In this document: piece by piece, positions 15,500 to 24,052 of the stretch
Position numbering within the stretch: the stretch's first letter is position 1
How the letters are laid out: each line of letters opens with the position of its first letter
Assembly (NCBI GenBank): GCA_937895955.1
Contig: CALAZI010000168.1
Coordinates: 1 to 36,678 of the forward strand
DNA: 36,678 bases
Origin: an uncultured Alphaproteobacteria bacterium
GTDB taxonomy: Bacteria > Pseudomonadota > Alphaproteobacteria > Caulobacterales > Parvularculaceae
Direction of reading: 5' to 3'
Translations under genes and position numbers: made by a program
Notes under the pieces: generated by a model
The model's input: only the letters and a program-made list of their open reading frames with translations
What the model was told of the DNA's origin: nothing
Databases searched by the model: none

Positions 15500-16051
15500 T
15501 TACGCGCGCCGCGTCTTCGGGTCCGCCTGAAAATAAAGCGCGACGGCTTGGCGAATCGACTCGTCAGAGCGCGCCCGGTACTGATGCGGAACCGACATCT
15601 CTGCGAGAATTTCTGAAACGACTGGGCGAAGAGCTTGGGCGAGACGATCAGCGCCCGCACGGCTCGTAACCGTCGAAAGCGCAACATAGGTGTTTGCGGC
15701 GGCTTCCGCCGCAAGGCCGGGCAATCGATCATCGCCTGTGCGCCGCGCGCCGCCGATCAAGTCCGGCAATATCCCTCTCAATATGTCGGCGAGACGATCA
15801 ATGTCGATCTCGCCGCCTTCCGAGGCGAGACGGCTTCGAAAATCGATGACATTGCCGGCCGCTTCCGAAACGAGATCCTCAAGCAGAAGGGCGCCGCCGG
15901 TCGAATCGACCATGCGCTGCGCGAGCGTCGCGTCGATATCCGCTGCGCCGGCGAGAATCCTGTCGAAATGCGCGGCGTCGACGCCGATCAGCTTGGCGAA
16001 GGCTTTGGGCGTCGTGCGCGTTTCTCGAAGATAGGTTAACAGCATGTCCAT
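15500..16051 (-). CDS. Putative HTH (XRE/YdaS-like) DNA-binding protein
   Basis: 183 residues. The N-terminal 60 residues look like a Cro/YdaS-type helix-turn-helix (LLTYLRETRTTPKAFAKLIG, then a DAAHFDRILAG recognition-type helix, then DATLAQRMVDSTGGALL). The rest (about 65-183) is a helical region without a recognised fold, containing DIDRLADILRGILPDL and an Ala-rich helix. It has no signal peptide or membrane segment. GAGG is 8 bases before the ATG at 16051. It lies between the 103-residue unknown gene, to which it is separated by 224 bases, and the divergent uup gene. It may regulate either side. The call rests on pattern only. Confidence 0.6.
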   Translation of the reverse strand: MDMLLTYLRETRTTPKAFAKLIGVDAAHFDRILAGAADIDATLAQRMVDSTGGALLLEDLVSEAAGNVIDFRSRLASEGGEIDIDRLADILRGILPDLIGGARRTGDDRLPGLAAEAAANTYVALSTVTSRAGADRLAQALRPVVSEILAEMSVPHQYRARSDESIRQAVALYFQADPKTRRA

Positions 16052-16137
16052 TCGGCGAGCCTCGCCGATAATGGCTGACGAGCGCTTAACGCAATCGGTC
16101 GATTGCCGGCCGGCGCGTCTCTCTATAGAGGGCGCTT

Positions 16138-17955
16138 ATGGTTCCGCCGCTGTTAACCCTTGAGAATATCCGCCTGACTTTCGGCGGCGAGCCCCTTTTC
16201 GCGGGCGCATCGCTTGCGATTGAACCGCGGGCGAGGACGGCGCTTGTCGGCCGAAACGGGTCCGGCAAGTCGACGCTCCTGAAACTGGCCGCCGGACTGC
16301 TTGAGGCGGATGACGGCGAGCGCTTTGTCGATCCGGGCGCCTCGATCGCCTATCTGCCGCAGGAACCCGATCTCGCGACGTTCAAGACCGTCGCCGCCTA
16401 TATCGAGGCCGGATCGCCCGCCGCCGGACCGTCGGGCGATCTCGGCCGCCTTTACGCGGAATTCGGACTTGATCCCGCAGCGCCCTGCGCGACGCTTTCC
16501 GGCGGCGAGGCGCGGCGCGCGGCGCTGATCCGCCTCTTCGCCGCCGATCCCGACGTCATGCTTCTCGATGAGCCGACGAACCATCTCGATCTGCCGGCGA
16601 TTGAAGCGCTTGAAGAGCGGTTGAGCGCTTCGCGCGCGGCGATCGTCCTGATCAGCCACGACCGCCGGTTTCTTGAAAACATCTCGCGCCGCACGGTCTG
16701 GATCGATCGCGGAACGACGCGCGTTCTCAATCGCGGCTTCAAGGAATTCGAAGCCTGGCGCGACAAGGTTCTCGAAGAAGAAGAAACCGAAGCGCACAAG
16801 CTCGATCGCAAGATCGTCGCTGAGGAGCATTGGGTCAGATACGGAGTCACTGCGCGGCGCAAGCGAAATGTGCGCCGGATGCGCGAACTCGCCGAGTTGC
16901 GCCAGCGTCGTCGCGACCGCAAAAAACCGACGGGAACCGTCTCTTTCGCCGTCAATCAGGCGAGCCCGTCAGGCAAGCGCGTCATTGTCGCAGAGAAAAT
17001 TTCGAAATCCTTCGGCGAAAAGACGATCGTCAAGGATTTCTCCATCGAGCTCGCGCGCGGCGATCGCGTCGGCATTGTCGGACCGAACGGCGCCGGAAAG
17101 ACTACGCTTCTTCGACTGCTGACCGGGACGCTTCAGCCGGATGAAGGCGCGGCGACGATCGGCGCAGGCGTTGAGATGATTACCCTCGATCAGCGGCGGG
17201 CGTCGTTGCGCCCCGACGACCGCGTCGCCGACGCCATCACAGACGGTCGCGGCGACTGGGTGACGATCGGCGAAGAAAAGCGCCACGTCGCGACCTATCT
17301 GAAGGATTTCCTTTTCAGGCCTGAACAATGGCGCACCCCTGTCTCGGCGCTGTCCGGCGGCGAGCGCGGGCGCCTTGCGCTCGCCGCCGCGCTGGCGAAG
17401 CCGTCGAACCTTCTCGTTCTTGACGAGCCGACCAACGATCTTGATCTGGAAACGCTGGATCTTCTTGAAGAGCTTGTCGCCGACTATCCGGGAACGCTGC
17501 TGATCGTCAGCCATGACCGGAGTTTTCTCGATCGGACCGTGACATCGATCATCACGACGGATCCGTCGGGGCGGCCCGGCGCCTGGATCGAATACGCCGG
17601 CGGCTATGACGACATGATCGCGCAGCGCGGATCAGCGCCCGGCGCGATGGCGAAAACGGCGGCGAAGGCGCCGGTCTCCGCACCGAAAACGATTGATCCG
17701 ACGCCGGCGGCGAATACAAAACTATCCTACAAGGAAAAATTCGCGCTTGAGCAGTTGCCGATAAGGATAGAGGCGCTTTCGCGTGAACTCGCCGCGCTGA
17801 AATCGGCGCTCGACGATCAATCCCTTTTCGCACGCGATGCGAAGGCGTTCAATGAGAAAGCGGAACGCCTTGAACAGGCTGGGGCCGAGCTTGCCGCCGC
17901 GGAAGAAGAGTGGCTTGCGCTTGAATTAAAACGCGAAGCGCTCGACGATAGCTGA
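16138..17955 (+). CDS. uup: ABC-F ATPase, Uup type
   Basis: A cytosolic 605-residue twin-ATPase without membrane domains. ABC1 has Walker A GRNGSGKST (38-46), signature LSGGEARRA and Walker B MLLDEPTNHLDL. ABC2 has GPNGAGKTT (315-323), LSGGERGR and LVLDEPTNDLDL. The interdomain linker (about 205-265) is Glu-rich then very basic (HWVRYGVTARRKRNVRRMRE), typical of Uup rather than EttA. A C-terminal coiled coil (about 540-605, LPIRIEALSRELAALK) follows an Ala/Pro linker; in Uup this domain binds branched DNA/RNA. Known roles of the family are transposon precise excision control and ribosome-associated functions. The start has GAGGG 5 bases upstream. It converges with the NnrS gene over 11 bases. 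Confidence 0.92.
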   Translation: MVPPLLTLENIRLTFGGEPLFAGASLAIEPRARTALVGRNGSGKSTLLKLAAGLLEADDGERFVDPGASIAYLPQEPDLATFKTVAAYIEAGSPAAGPSGDLGRLYAEFGLDPAAPCATLSGGEARRAALIRLFAADPDVMLLDEPTNHLDLPAIEALEERLSASRAAIVLISHDRRFLENISRRTVWIDRGTTRVLNRGFKEFEAWRDKVLEEEETEAHKLDRKIVAEEHWVRYGVTARRKRNVRRMRELAELRQRRRDRKKPTGTVSFAVNQASPSGKRVIVAEKISKSFGEKTIVKDFSIELARGDRVGIVGPNGAGKTTLLRLLTGTLQPDEGAATIGAGVEMITLDQRRASLRPDDRVADAITDGRGDWVTIGEEKRHVATYLKDFLFRPEQWRTPVSALSGGERGRLALAAALAKPSNLLVLDEPTNDLDLETLDLLEELVADYPGTLLIVSHDRSFLDRTVTSIITTDPSGRPGAWIEYAGGYDDMIAQRGSAPGAMAKTAAKAPVSAPKTIDPTPAANTKLSYKEKFALEQLPIRIEALSRELAALKSALDDQSLFARDAKAFNEKAERLEQAGAELAAAEEEWLALELKREALDDS

Positions 17956-17966
17956 TCAAGATTGCG

Positions 17967-19154
17967 TCAGGCGCGCGGGCCCGCCAGATACCGGCCGTAA
18001 ACAATTGCAAACAATAAAAACGCGCCGCTCCACGCAATCGACGCCGCGATGAGCAGCATTGCATAGGATGACGGAAAGAACGCCGCCGCCACGCGCAGCG
18101 CAGCGCCCAGATTGACAAGCGCATAGATCGCGATCGTCGCCCCATCTGCGGTGAGCGCGCGTCCCGTATGGCCGCGCGTTGCGCGCGTCATGACCGCGAG
18201 CGTCATGACGCCGGCGCCGCCCGCGGTAAGCGCATGGAAAGCCGTCGACGTGGCGATGACCGCCGGCTGAAGCGCCGATGCGGCGAGAAAACCGATCGAA
18301 ACGGCGAGCCACAGATAGCCGATATGGAGAATGGTCACCATGGGTTCGCTTATGGTCCGCCAGCCGCGCCAGCGCGCAAACCGCAACAGATGCAACGCCG
18401 AAGCCGCGGCCAATACGGCGCCCGTCGGAAGACCCGTCGGCGCGACGAGCCAGAGGATCAGCCCCGCGCCGAGCGCGCCAAGCGCCGCCTTGTCGACGAA
18501 CGAGAATGGCGAGGCCGGAACGTCAATCCCGTTCTTCAAAAACCAGTTGCGCGTGAAGCTCGGTGTGATGCGCCCGCCGATAAGCGCGATAAGCATCGCG
18601 ATGACGGCGAGGCCCCATCGCAGGCCGAACGGATCGGCGCCGTCATTCACGGCGCGCATGTGCCAGACGACGTTTCCAGTCGCGAAAAGCGCGAGCAACA
18701 GGCAAACAGGCATGTTGCGCCAGTTCTTCCCCGCCGTGATTTCGCGGAAGATGATGAGATCGAGGACGATCAGAAAGGACGAATCGATGATCGCCGCAGC
18801 GCCGGCGCCGATAACGCCCGACGCCGCGATCGCCGCGCGGCCGGAAAGCCAGAGAGCGAAGAGCGACATCAGCCTTGCGCCCAACACAGGCAGACGCCCG
18901 GTCCAGTTCGGCACGGCGGTCAAGACGAAGCCGGCGACAATCGCCGCAAGAAACCCGTAGACCATTTCATGGCCGTGCCAGGCGATCGCGCCGTAAGCGC
19001 CGCCCGGCGCGGCGAAGCCGGATATCGATAATGCGGCGAAAACCGGCAAAACGGCCGCCGTCACTGCGCCGAACAAAAAAAACGGCCGAAAACCGAAGCT
19101 GAAAAGCGCCGGCCCCCGATAGGCGCGCATCAGTTCCGCGGTCGACGCTGTCAC
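17967..19154 (-). CDS. nnrS: NnrS family membrane protein
   Basis: A 395-residue integral membrane protein with about 12 hydrophobic segments. The family signature is clear: FSFGFRPFFLFG near the start, AIAWHGHEMVYGFLAAIVAG, and FVLTAVPNWTGRLPVLG, followed by a later TAFHALTAGGAGVMTLAVM. The conserved His residues in WHGHEM and in HALTAGG are candidate haem/copper ligands. NnrS proteins protect cells from nitric oxide stress, with a mechanism that is only partly understood. No denitrification genes are present in the window. The annotated start is a GTG with GGGA upstream; ATG eight codons further in is an alternative. It is followed by no clear terminator before the convergent uup stop. Confidence 0.9.
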   Translation of the reverse strand: MTASTAELMRAYRGPALFSFGFRPFFLFGAVTAAVLPVFAALSISGFAAPGGAYGAIAWHGHEMVYGFLAAIVAGFVLTAVPNWTGRLPVLGARLMSLFALWLSGRAAIAASGVIGAGAAAIIDSSFLIVLDLIIFREITAGKNWRNMPVCLLLALFATGNVVWHMRAVNDGADPFGLRWGLAVIAMLIALIGGRITPSFTRNWFLKNGIDVPASPFSFVDKAALGALGAGLILWLVAPTGLPTGAVLAAASALHLLRFARWRGWRTISEPMVTILHIGYLWLAVSIGFLAASALQPAVIATSTAFHALTAGGAGVMTLAVMTRATRGHTGRALTADGATIAIYALVNLGAALRVAAAFFPSSYAMLLIAASIAWSGAFLLFAIVYGRYLAGPRA

Positions 19155-19242
19155 GAAAAATCCCGCCTCTGCATGAGCGGATTATGCGCGGCGTTGAAAG
19201 CGCGCATCAGGGGACGCAATGTCGCTGCGCGGCGATGTCGCG

Positions 19243-20790
19243 TCAAAAGCCGTGAGCGCGGAGCGCCTTGGACAGCCGCGCTCGCAAATCCGGGCGTTCG
19301 AAGGGAAAGGCTTCGAAGAAATCGGCCTGCGTCAGATCCGGTTTTCGCGCGCGTACGTTTTCGGCCCAGTACTGCGCGCGCGCCCTATCGCCGTTCAGCG
19401 CATTGAATGCGACGGCGATCGCGGCGATCAGGACATGCGCGCCCGGCGCGCGCGCCGCCTCTTCCGCCCAGCGCGCCGCTTCGGCGTCATCGCCCTTTTG
19501 CATGACGCTGAAACCCTTGACGCCGAGCATGGCGTAGCGAAACGGATCGAGCGGGCTCAACGCCAAAGCGAGGTCGATATCGCCGTCCGCACTCACCGCC
19601 TCGCCCGTTATCGCATTCGCCCAGGCCCGCGCGTAGAGCCCCTGAGCATAGTTCGGGCACAAGGCGACGGCGCGATCCAGCCAGCCGGCGCCGCCGATAA
19701 TGTTATTATCAATCCAGTGCGCGCGGCCGAGGGCGAAATTGGCGAAAGGATCGAGCGCGTCAAGCTCGACGCTTTTTTCGGCATGGGCGCGGGCGAACGC
19801 GACATCTTCCGCGCGATCGGGACTATATTTCAAAAAGGCGTTCTGGAAATGCGCGCTCGAAAGCCCGGCATGGGCGCGGGCGAAACCGGAATCGGCGCCG
19901 ATCGCCTTTTCGAAATAGGAAAGCGCCGCCGCATTATCCGTCTTGTTGAACCGGTAGAGATGATGGAGCCCCAGATGATAGGCCGACCAGGCGTCAAGCC
20001 GATCGGGCGACTTCAAGCGCGCCGCGCTCGCTTCGTTCAGCGGGATATGAAGCTCAAGCGCCGCGACAATCGCCGTAATGATCCGTTCGCGAACATCGTG
20101 AATGTCATCAATGCGCGATGAAAAGCGTTCGCCCCAGATGACGCCGCCGCTCTTTGTTTCGGCGAGCTCGACGGCGACGACGATTTTATCGCCGGCGATT
20201 TCAACGGCGCCGGTGAGGCAATATCGGACATTGAGCATCGCGCCGACCGCGACGACATCCTGATCGGGCGGGCGAAAGCGGAATGCGGTGCCGCGCGCGA
20301 TGACGAACAGCCAGCGAAGACGCGCCAGAACCGAAATCAATTCGTCGGGCAGCGCTTCGGCGACGCCGGCTCTTTCTCCGGCGACGCCGATGAGGCGAAA
20401 GGGAAGAACCGCGATCGACGGTTTGGCGACCGCTTCTTTGACGGTCTCTTTCGCGATCGGCGCCAGCCGCGCCGGACGAGCAAGCGCGCGCGGTTCGCCG
20501 GCAAAGCGAAACCCCAGTCCGTGCGCGGTTTTGATGAGGCGCTGCGCCTTGCCGTCATCGCCGAGCGCTGCGCGCAGCGATTTCACGCGGCTTGCGAGCG
20601 CCGAATCGGAGACGATGCGGCCGTCCCAGATCTTTTCGATGATCTCGTCCTTGGCGACGAGGCGGTCGGCGTTTTCAACAAGCAGGCATAAAAGCGCGAA
20701 AACCTGCGGCTCAAGCGCGACCGGCGCGCCGCCCTTTCTAAGCTCAATCTTGAGCGTATCGAGCTCGAAATCCTCAAAGCCGTAGATCAT
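19243..20790 (-). CDS. Winged-helix regulator with TolB-like and TPR domains
   Basis: 515 residues. Residues 1-98 form an OmpR/PhoB-type winged helix (FELDTLKIELRKGGAPVAL opening, then SDSALASRVKSLRAALGD as recognition region, ending HGLGFRFAG). Residues 122-250 are the TolB-like segment (KPSIAVLPF, DELISVLARLRWLFVIARG) found between the DNA-binding and TPR parts of CadC-like and adenylate-cyclase-related regulators. Residues 265-505 are tetratricopeptide-like helical repeats. Unlike CadC there is no membrane segment, so it should be a soluble sensor-regulator, probably controlled by a ligand or partner binding the TPR/TolB part. Its targets are unknown; it is divergent from the tautomerase gene over 165 bases, a natural candidate. 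TATAGT lies 8-13 bases before the ATG. Confidence 0.85.
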   Translation of the reverse strand: MIYGFEDFELDTLKIELRKGGAPVALEPQVFALLCLLVENADRLVAKDEIIEKIWDGRIVSDSALASRVKSLRAALGDDGKAQRLIKTAHGLGFRFAGEPRALARPARLAPIAKETVKEAVAKPSIAVLPFRLIGVAGERAGVAEALPDELISVLARLRWLFVIARGTAFRFRPPDQDVVAVGAMLNVRYCLTGAVEIAGDKIVVAVELAETKSGGVIWGERFSSRIDDIHDVRERIITAIVAALELHIPLNEASAARLKSPDRLDAWSAYHLGLHHLYRFNKTDNAAALSYFEKAIGADSGFARAHAGLSSAHFQNAFLKYSPDRAEDVAFARAHAEKSVELDALDPFANFALGRAHWIDNNIIGGAGWLDRAVALCPNYAQGLYARAWANAITGEAVSADGDIDLALALSPLDPFRYAMLGVKGFSVMQKGDDAEAARWAEEAARAPGAHVLIAAIAVAFNALNGDRARAQYWAENVRARKPDLTQADFFEAFPFERPDLRARLSKALRAHGF

Positions 20791-20955
20791 CGCGCCCGAC
20801 TATAGACGGCTCACGCGCGGGGCGCGCGCCCAAAATCCAGCAATTCTCCATGATTTCTCCACGGCCTCTCCAAGCATGGCGCGGCCTGCTCGCCTAAACC
20901 CGCGTTCAAGGCGCTGGCGCGGAGCCGGCGCAGAAAACAGGAAAAGGAAACCATC

Positions 20956-21180
20956 ATGCCTCTCGTCACCATCGATCTCATCGAAGACGTTTTCACGCCG
21001 GACCAGAAAGCCGACCTCATCGACAAGGTCACCGAAGCGATGATCGCCGTCGAAGGCGAAGCGATGCGCCAGGTCACCTGGGTCCGCATCAACGACTTCA
21101 AAGGCGGCGACTGGGCGATCGGCGGCAAACGCCTCGCCGCGAAAGACGTCCACGCGCTCGCGGCCGGCAAGGCCGCCTGA
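20956..21180 (+). CDS. 4-oxalocrotonate tautomerase family enzyme
   Basis: A 74-residue protein beginning MPLVTIDLIEDVFTPDQKAD. The Pro after the initiator Met is the catalytic amino-terminal proline of the tautomerase superfamily. Length is slightly above the 62-residue classical subunit, with an extended C-terminus (GGKRLAAKDVHALAAG) as in the larger hexameric/dimeric relatives. The substrate is unknown. AGGA about 8 bases before the ATG supports the start. It forms a probable small operon with the 29-codon ORF that follows, closed by a strong terminator. Confidence 0.85.
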   Translation: MPLVTIDLIEDVFTPDQKADLIDKVTEAMIAVEGEAMRQVTWVRINDFKGGDWAIGGKRLAAKDVHALAAGKAA

Positions 21181-21210
21181 CGAAGCGCGCCCGATCAGGA
21201 GAAAAAGATT

Positions 21211-21300
21211 ATGACCAAAATAGCCACAGCCCTGACGGCGGCGCTTGTTCTCACAGCCGCGCTTTCGCCCGCCTTCTACGCTTACGCGCTGCTCGCATAG
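21211..21300 (+). CDS. 29-residue hydrophobic small protein
   Basis: A small ORF reading MTKIATALTAALVLT, then AALSPAFYAYALLA, then TAG. It has an excellent ribosome site (AGGAG, 9 bases before the ATG), lies 30 bases after the tautomerase stop and ends 9 bases before a strong terminator. The layout is a basic first residue, one hydrophobic helix and an SPAFYAYA ending; it could be a single-pass membrane peptide or a secreted peptide after cleavage. No family is recognised. Confidence 0.65.
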   Translation: MTKIATALTAALVLTAALSPAFYAYALLA

Positions 21301-21309
21301 GCGAATTGC

Positions 21310-21343
21310 AAAGGCCGCGACCTTTCCGGTCGCGGCCTTTTTC
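21310..21343 (+). terminator. Strong intrinsic terminator after tautomerase operon
   Basis: AAAGGCCGCGACC (21310-21322), loop TTTCC and GGTCGCGGCCTTT (21328-21340) give a perfect 13-bp stem running into TTTTTCC. The reverse direction has a weaker U-run and may also help to stop the convergent typA transcript. Confidence 0.9.
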
Positions 21344-21353
21344 CTTTCGAACC

Positions 21354-23231
21354 TCAGGCGCCGTCTTTCGCCCGCCGCTTCCTGAGATGCGGCAGCAGCT
21401 CTTTCTTTCTTAAGCGGATCGATTTCGGCGTCACTTCGACAAGCTCGTCGTCGCCAATATAGGCGATCGCCTGTTCAAGGCTCATCCGCCGCGGCGGCAC
21501 AAGGCGCATCGCCTCGTCCGCCGCCTTGGTGCGAATATTGGTGAGTTTCTTTTCCTTCAGCGGATTGACGTCGAGATCGTCGTCCTTCGCGTTCTCGCCG
21601 ATGATCATGCCCTGATAGACCGCCTCGCCGCCCCCGATGAAAAGGAAGCCGCGCTCCTGAATGTACCAGAGCGCGTAGACGACCGAGACGCCGTCGTCGG
21701 TCGAGATGAGAACGCCGTTGCGCCTGCCCTCGATCGCGCCCTTATGCGGCGCGTGTTTGAGATAGGAGCGGTTCATAACGCCCGTACCGCGCGTATCGGT
21801 GAGGAATTCGCCGTGATAGCCGATCAGCGCGCGCGCCGGCGCGTGGAGAATAATGCGCGTCTTGCCGGCGCCTGACGGCTTCATCTCGGCGAGCTCGCAT
21901 TTGCGCCGCGTCAGTTTTTCGATGACAACGCCGGTGAATTCGTCATCGACATCGATGAAGACTTCCTCGATCGGTTCAAGAAGCTGGCCGGTCTCATCGG
22001 TCTTCGTCACGACGCGCGGGCGCGAAACGGAAAGCTCAAATCCCTCGCGCCGCATATTCTCGATCAAAACGCCGAGCTGCAATTCGCCGCGACCCGCGAC
22101 TTCCATCGCGTCGCCGCCTTCCGCGTCGCGAACGCGAATGGCGACGTCGCCTTCGGCCTGCCGCAACAGGCGGTCGCGAATGACGCGGCTTTGCACCTTA
22201 TCGCCTTCGCGTCCCGCAAGCGGCGAGTCGTTCGCCGCAATCGTGATCGCCAATGTCGGCGGATCGATCGGCTGCGCTTCGATGACGATCTCGTTTTCGA
22301 GATCGCACAGCGTGTCGGCGACAGATGCGTCGGAAAAACCTGCAAGCGCGACGATATCGCCGGGCTCGGCCGCCTCGACCGGCTGGCGCTTCAAACCGCG
22401 GAAAGCGAGCACCTTGGTGATCCTGACGCGCTCAATCTCAGAGCCGTCGCGCCGCAGCGCTTTCATCGTCACGCCCGGCCTTGCAACGCCCGCAACGATG
22501 CGGCCCGTCAGAATGCGCCCGAGATAGGGATCAGCTTCAAGTGTCGTCGCCAGCATGCGGAACGGCTGATCCTTCGCGTTTTCCTCGATCGGCGGCGGCG
22601 GCACATGCGCGATGATTTTTTCAAACAGCGGCGCCATGTCCTCGCGCGGCGCATCGAGCGAGGCGGCCGCCCAGCCGTCGCGCCCCGATGCGTAGACGAC
22701 GGGAAAATCGAGCTGTTCGTTCGATGCGCCGAGCGCGGCGAAAAGATCGAAGGCCAGATTAAGCGCCTCATCAGGATCGGCGTTCGGACGATCGACCTTG
22801 TTCAGAACGACGATCGGGCGCAGCCCGAGCGCCAGCGCTTTCGTCAACACGAATTTCGTCTGCGGCATCGGTCCTTCGGCGGCGTCGATCAGAAGAAGGC
22901 AGCCGTCGACCATCGACAGGATGCGTTCGACCTCGCCGCCGAAATCGGCGTGGCCGGGCGTGTCGACGATGTTGATGCGGACCGGGGGTTTTTCATTTTG
23001 ACCGCCTTCGCGGTCGGGGCCCTTCTCCCAGACGACGCTGGTGCATTTGGCGAGAATGGTGATGCCGCGTTCGCGCTCGATGTCGTTTGAGTCCATCGCG
23101 CGTTCCGCCATATCGGTATTGGCGCGCACGGTTCCCGACTGACGCAGAAGCGCGTCGACGAGCGTCGTCTTGCCGTGATCGACGTGAGCGATGATCGCGA
23201 TATTGCGCAACTGGGTATGCGGGGCGGACAT
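21354..23231 (-). CDS. typA: Translational GTPase TypA/BipA
   Basis: A ribosome-associated GTPase of 625 residues, involved in stress adaptation and late 50S assembly in other bacteria. GTPase motifs are AHVDHGKTT (15-23), the switch region DIERERGITILAK, DTPGHADFGGEVER and VVLNKVDRPNA. Elongation-factor-like domains II, III and V follow, then the TypA-specific C-terminal domain (LIGYHGEFLTDTRGTGVMNR, GQAIAYIGDDELVEVTPKSI-like ending). Length is normal. A small insertion (EKGPDREGGQNEKPPV, about 70-85) occurs before the G3 motif in this protein and is present in many alphaproteobacterial versions. It is isolated from the gene upstream by a perfect-palindrome terminator. Confidence 0.95.
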   Translation of the reverse strand: MSAPHTQLRNIAIIAHVDHGKTTLVDALLRQSGTVRANTDMAERAMDSNDIERERGITILAKCTSVVWEKGPDREGGQNEKPPVRINIVDTPGHADFGGEVERILSMVDGCLLLIDAAEGPMPQTKFVLTKALALGLRPIVVLNKVDRPNADPDEALNLAFDLFAALGASNEQLDFPVVYASGRDGWAAASLDAPREDMAPLFEKIIAHVPPPPIEENAKDQPFRMLATTLEADPYLGRILTGRIVAGVARPGVTMKALRRDGSEIERVRITKVLAFRGLKRQPVEAAEPGDIVALAGFSDASVADTLCDLENEIVIEAQPIDPPTLAITIAANDSPLAGREGDKVQSRVIRDRLLRQAEGDVAIRVRDAEGGDAMEVAGRGELQLGVLIENMRREGFELSVSRPRVVTKTDETGQLLEPIEEVFIDVDDEFTGVVIEKLTRRKCELAEMKPSGAGKTRIILHAPARALIGYHGEFLTDTRGTGVMNRSYLKHAPHKGAIEGRRNGVLISTDDGVSVVYALWYIQERGFLFIGGGEAVYQGMIIGENAKDDDLDVNPLKEKKLTNIRTKAADEAMRLVPPRRMSLEQAIAYIGDDELVEVTPKSIRLRKKELLPHLRKRRAKDGA

Positions 23232-23300
23232 GGAAACCTTGCTGCAATGCGGGGGAAAGCGGCGTCAGGTGGCCCTTTTCCCGCAAAAGCGCAAGGGCAA

Positions 23301-23333
23301 AAGAAAACGCCGCCCGGCCGGGCGGCGTTTTTC
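23301..23333 (-). terminator. Perfect-palindrome terminator upstream of typA
   Basis: AAAACGCCGCCCGG (23304-23317) is followed directly by its reverse complement (23318-23331), a 28-base perfect palindrome with T-runs on both sides. It lies just past the stop of the small secreted-protein gene and works best there, leaving typA with its own promoter. Confidence 0.85.
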
Positions 23334-23349
23334 AAACGATTTGGGTCTT

Positions 23350-23706
23350 TCAGACGCGGGTCAGCTGGTCCGTATCGTCGCAAAGGGCGACCGGCTCGCC
23401 ATTCACGAAGATGACCGTGTAACCAACATAATCGCTGTAGCGGCCGCCCGGCAGGCGCGAACGAACGCGGACATCGACGCCCCAGCCCTGAAGGTCTTCA
23501 TAACCGGAAATATCGGCCTCGACCCGATAAGGCTCGCTGACGATCTGAACCCGGGCGCCGCGCGCGTCCACGAGGCTGCTTTCAACATAATCGGTGGCCA
23601 TCATCGGATATTCGTCCGGGCAGGCGTCGATATCGCCCGCGAGTGAGACGGCGATTAGGGAAGCGGCGCCGGCGGAGATCGCCGCGAGTGATTTCAAGAC
23701 AGCCAT
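23350..23706 (-). CDS. Small secreted protein of unknown function
   Basis: 118 residues with a signal peptide (MAVLKSLAAISAGAASLIAV, cleavage around SLA-GD) and a mature part of about 94 residues. Two Cys residues (DACPDEYP and ALCDDTD) probably pair. The mature domain looks like an antiparallel beta fold with motifs VVDARGARVQIVSEPYR-like and SDYVGYTVIFVNGEPVAL. I do not recognise the family. The frame is open to 23772, but AAGGAAGG just before ATG 23706 and the signal peptide set the start. It is transcribed alone and closed by the 23301-23333 terminator. Confidence 0.75.
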   Translation of the reverse strand: MAVLKSLAAISAGAASLIAVSLAGDIDACPDEYPMMATDYVESSLVDARGARVQIVSEPYRVEADISGYEDLQGWGVDVRVRSRLPGGRYSDYVGYTVIFVNGEPVALCDDTDQLTRV

Positions 23707-24052
23707 CGGCCTTCCTTCTCTGTGACAGTTGAATGACGATTTACCGTCAAAACTCGTCTTATCTGTCATCATAATGTCATATTCGAATCGCCAGTCAATA
23801 GAAAAAGCGCAATTCTTGCGCTAAAAGCGCATTTTTTGCGTTGTTGATATTTCTGGGCCAAAACGAAGGCGTAAAATCAAGTTTGCGCACATGGTGCGGC
23901 AGCATCCGGCCCGCGCCCAGGGCGCTGCAACACCGTGGCGATCAGGCGACGGCGCGGTGTAATTCTTCGCCCGGCGCATTCACGAAAGCGGCCCGACGCC
24001 CTAGGCTGCCCTGATCTTGCATGGGTCGTGCGTAGGGTTGGAGGGGCTGATA
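23707..24052. other. Intergenic region upstream of the MotA-like gene
   Basis: 346 bases between divergent genes. The first 170 bases are distinctly AT-rich for this genome and contain a tandem 20-base repeat (separate entry). The remainder (about 23880-24040) is GC-rich with no convincing gene. An in-frame upstream ATG at 24017 is ignored because the ribosome site belongs to 24053. Confidence 0.6.
23803..23842. repeat. Tandem 20-base dyad repeat, possible operator or minus-strand terminator
   Basis: Two adjacent copies of AAAAGCGCA-N6-TGCGyT (23803-23822 and 23823-23842) agree at 17 of 20 positions. Each carries inverted arms; copy 1 forms AGCGCAA-TTC-TTGCGCT. On the minus strand copy 1 is followed by TTTTT, so it could also work as a leftward terminator, although no minus-strand gene is visible to its right. 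An operator for the divergent genes is the alternative. Confidence 0.5.

Noticed and set aside
15364..15669. Plus-strand ORF of 101 codons overlapping the minus-strand HTH gene
   Set aside because: The first part looks mildly protein-like but the second half is antisense to the more convincing minus-strand protein, and there is no good ribosome site.
14458..16051. Prophage or gene transfer agent remnant
   Set aside because: No integrase, terminase, capsid or tail genes, and base composition matches the neighbours.
16103..16129. Sigma-70 promoter for uup (TTGCCG, TATAGA)
   Set aside because: The spacer is only 15 bases and the would-be start site falls on the GAGGG ribosome site and ATG.
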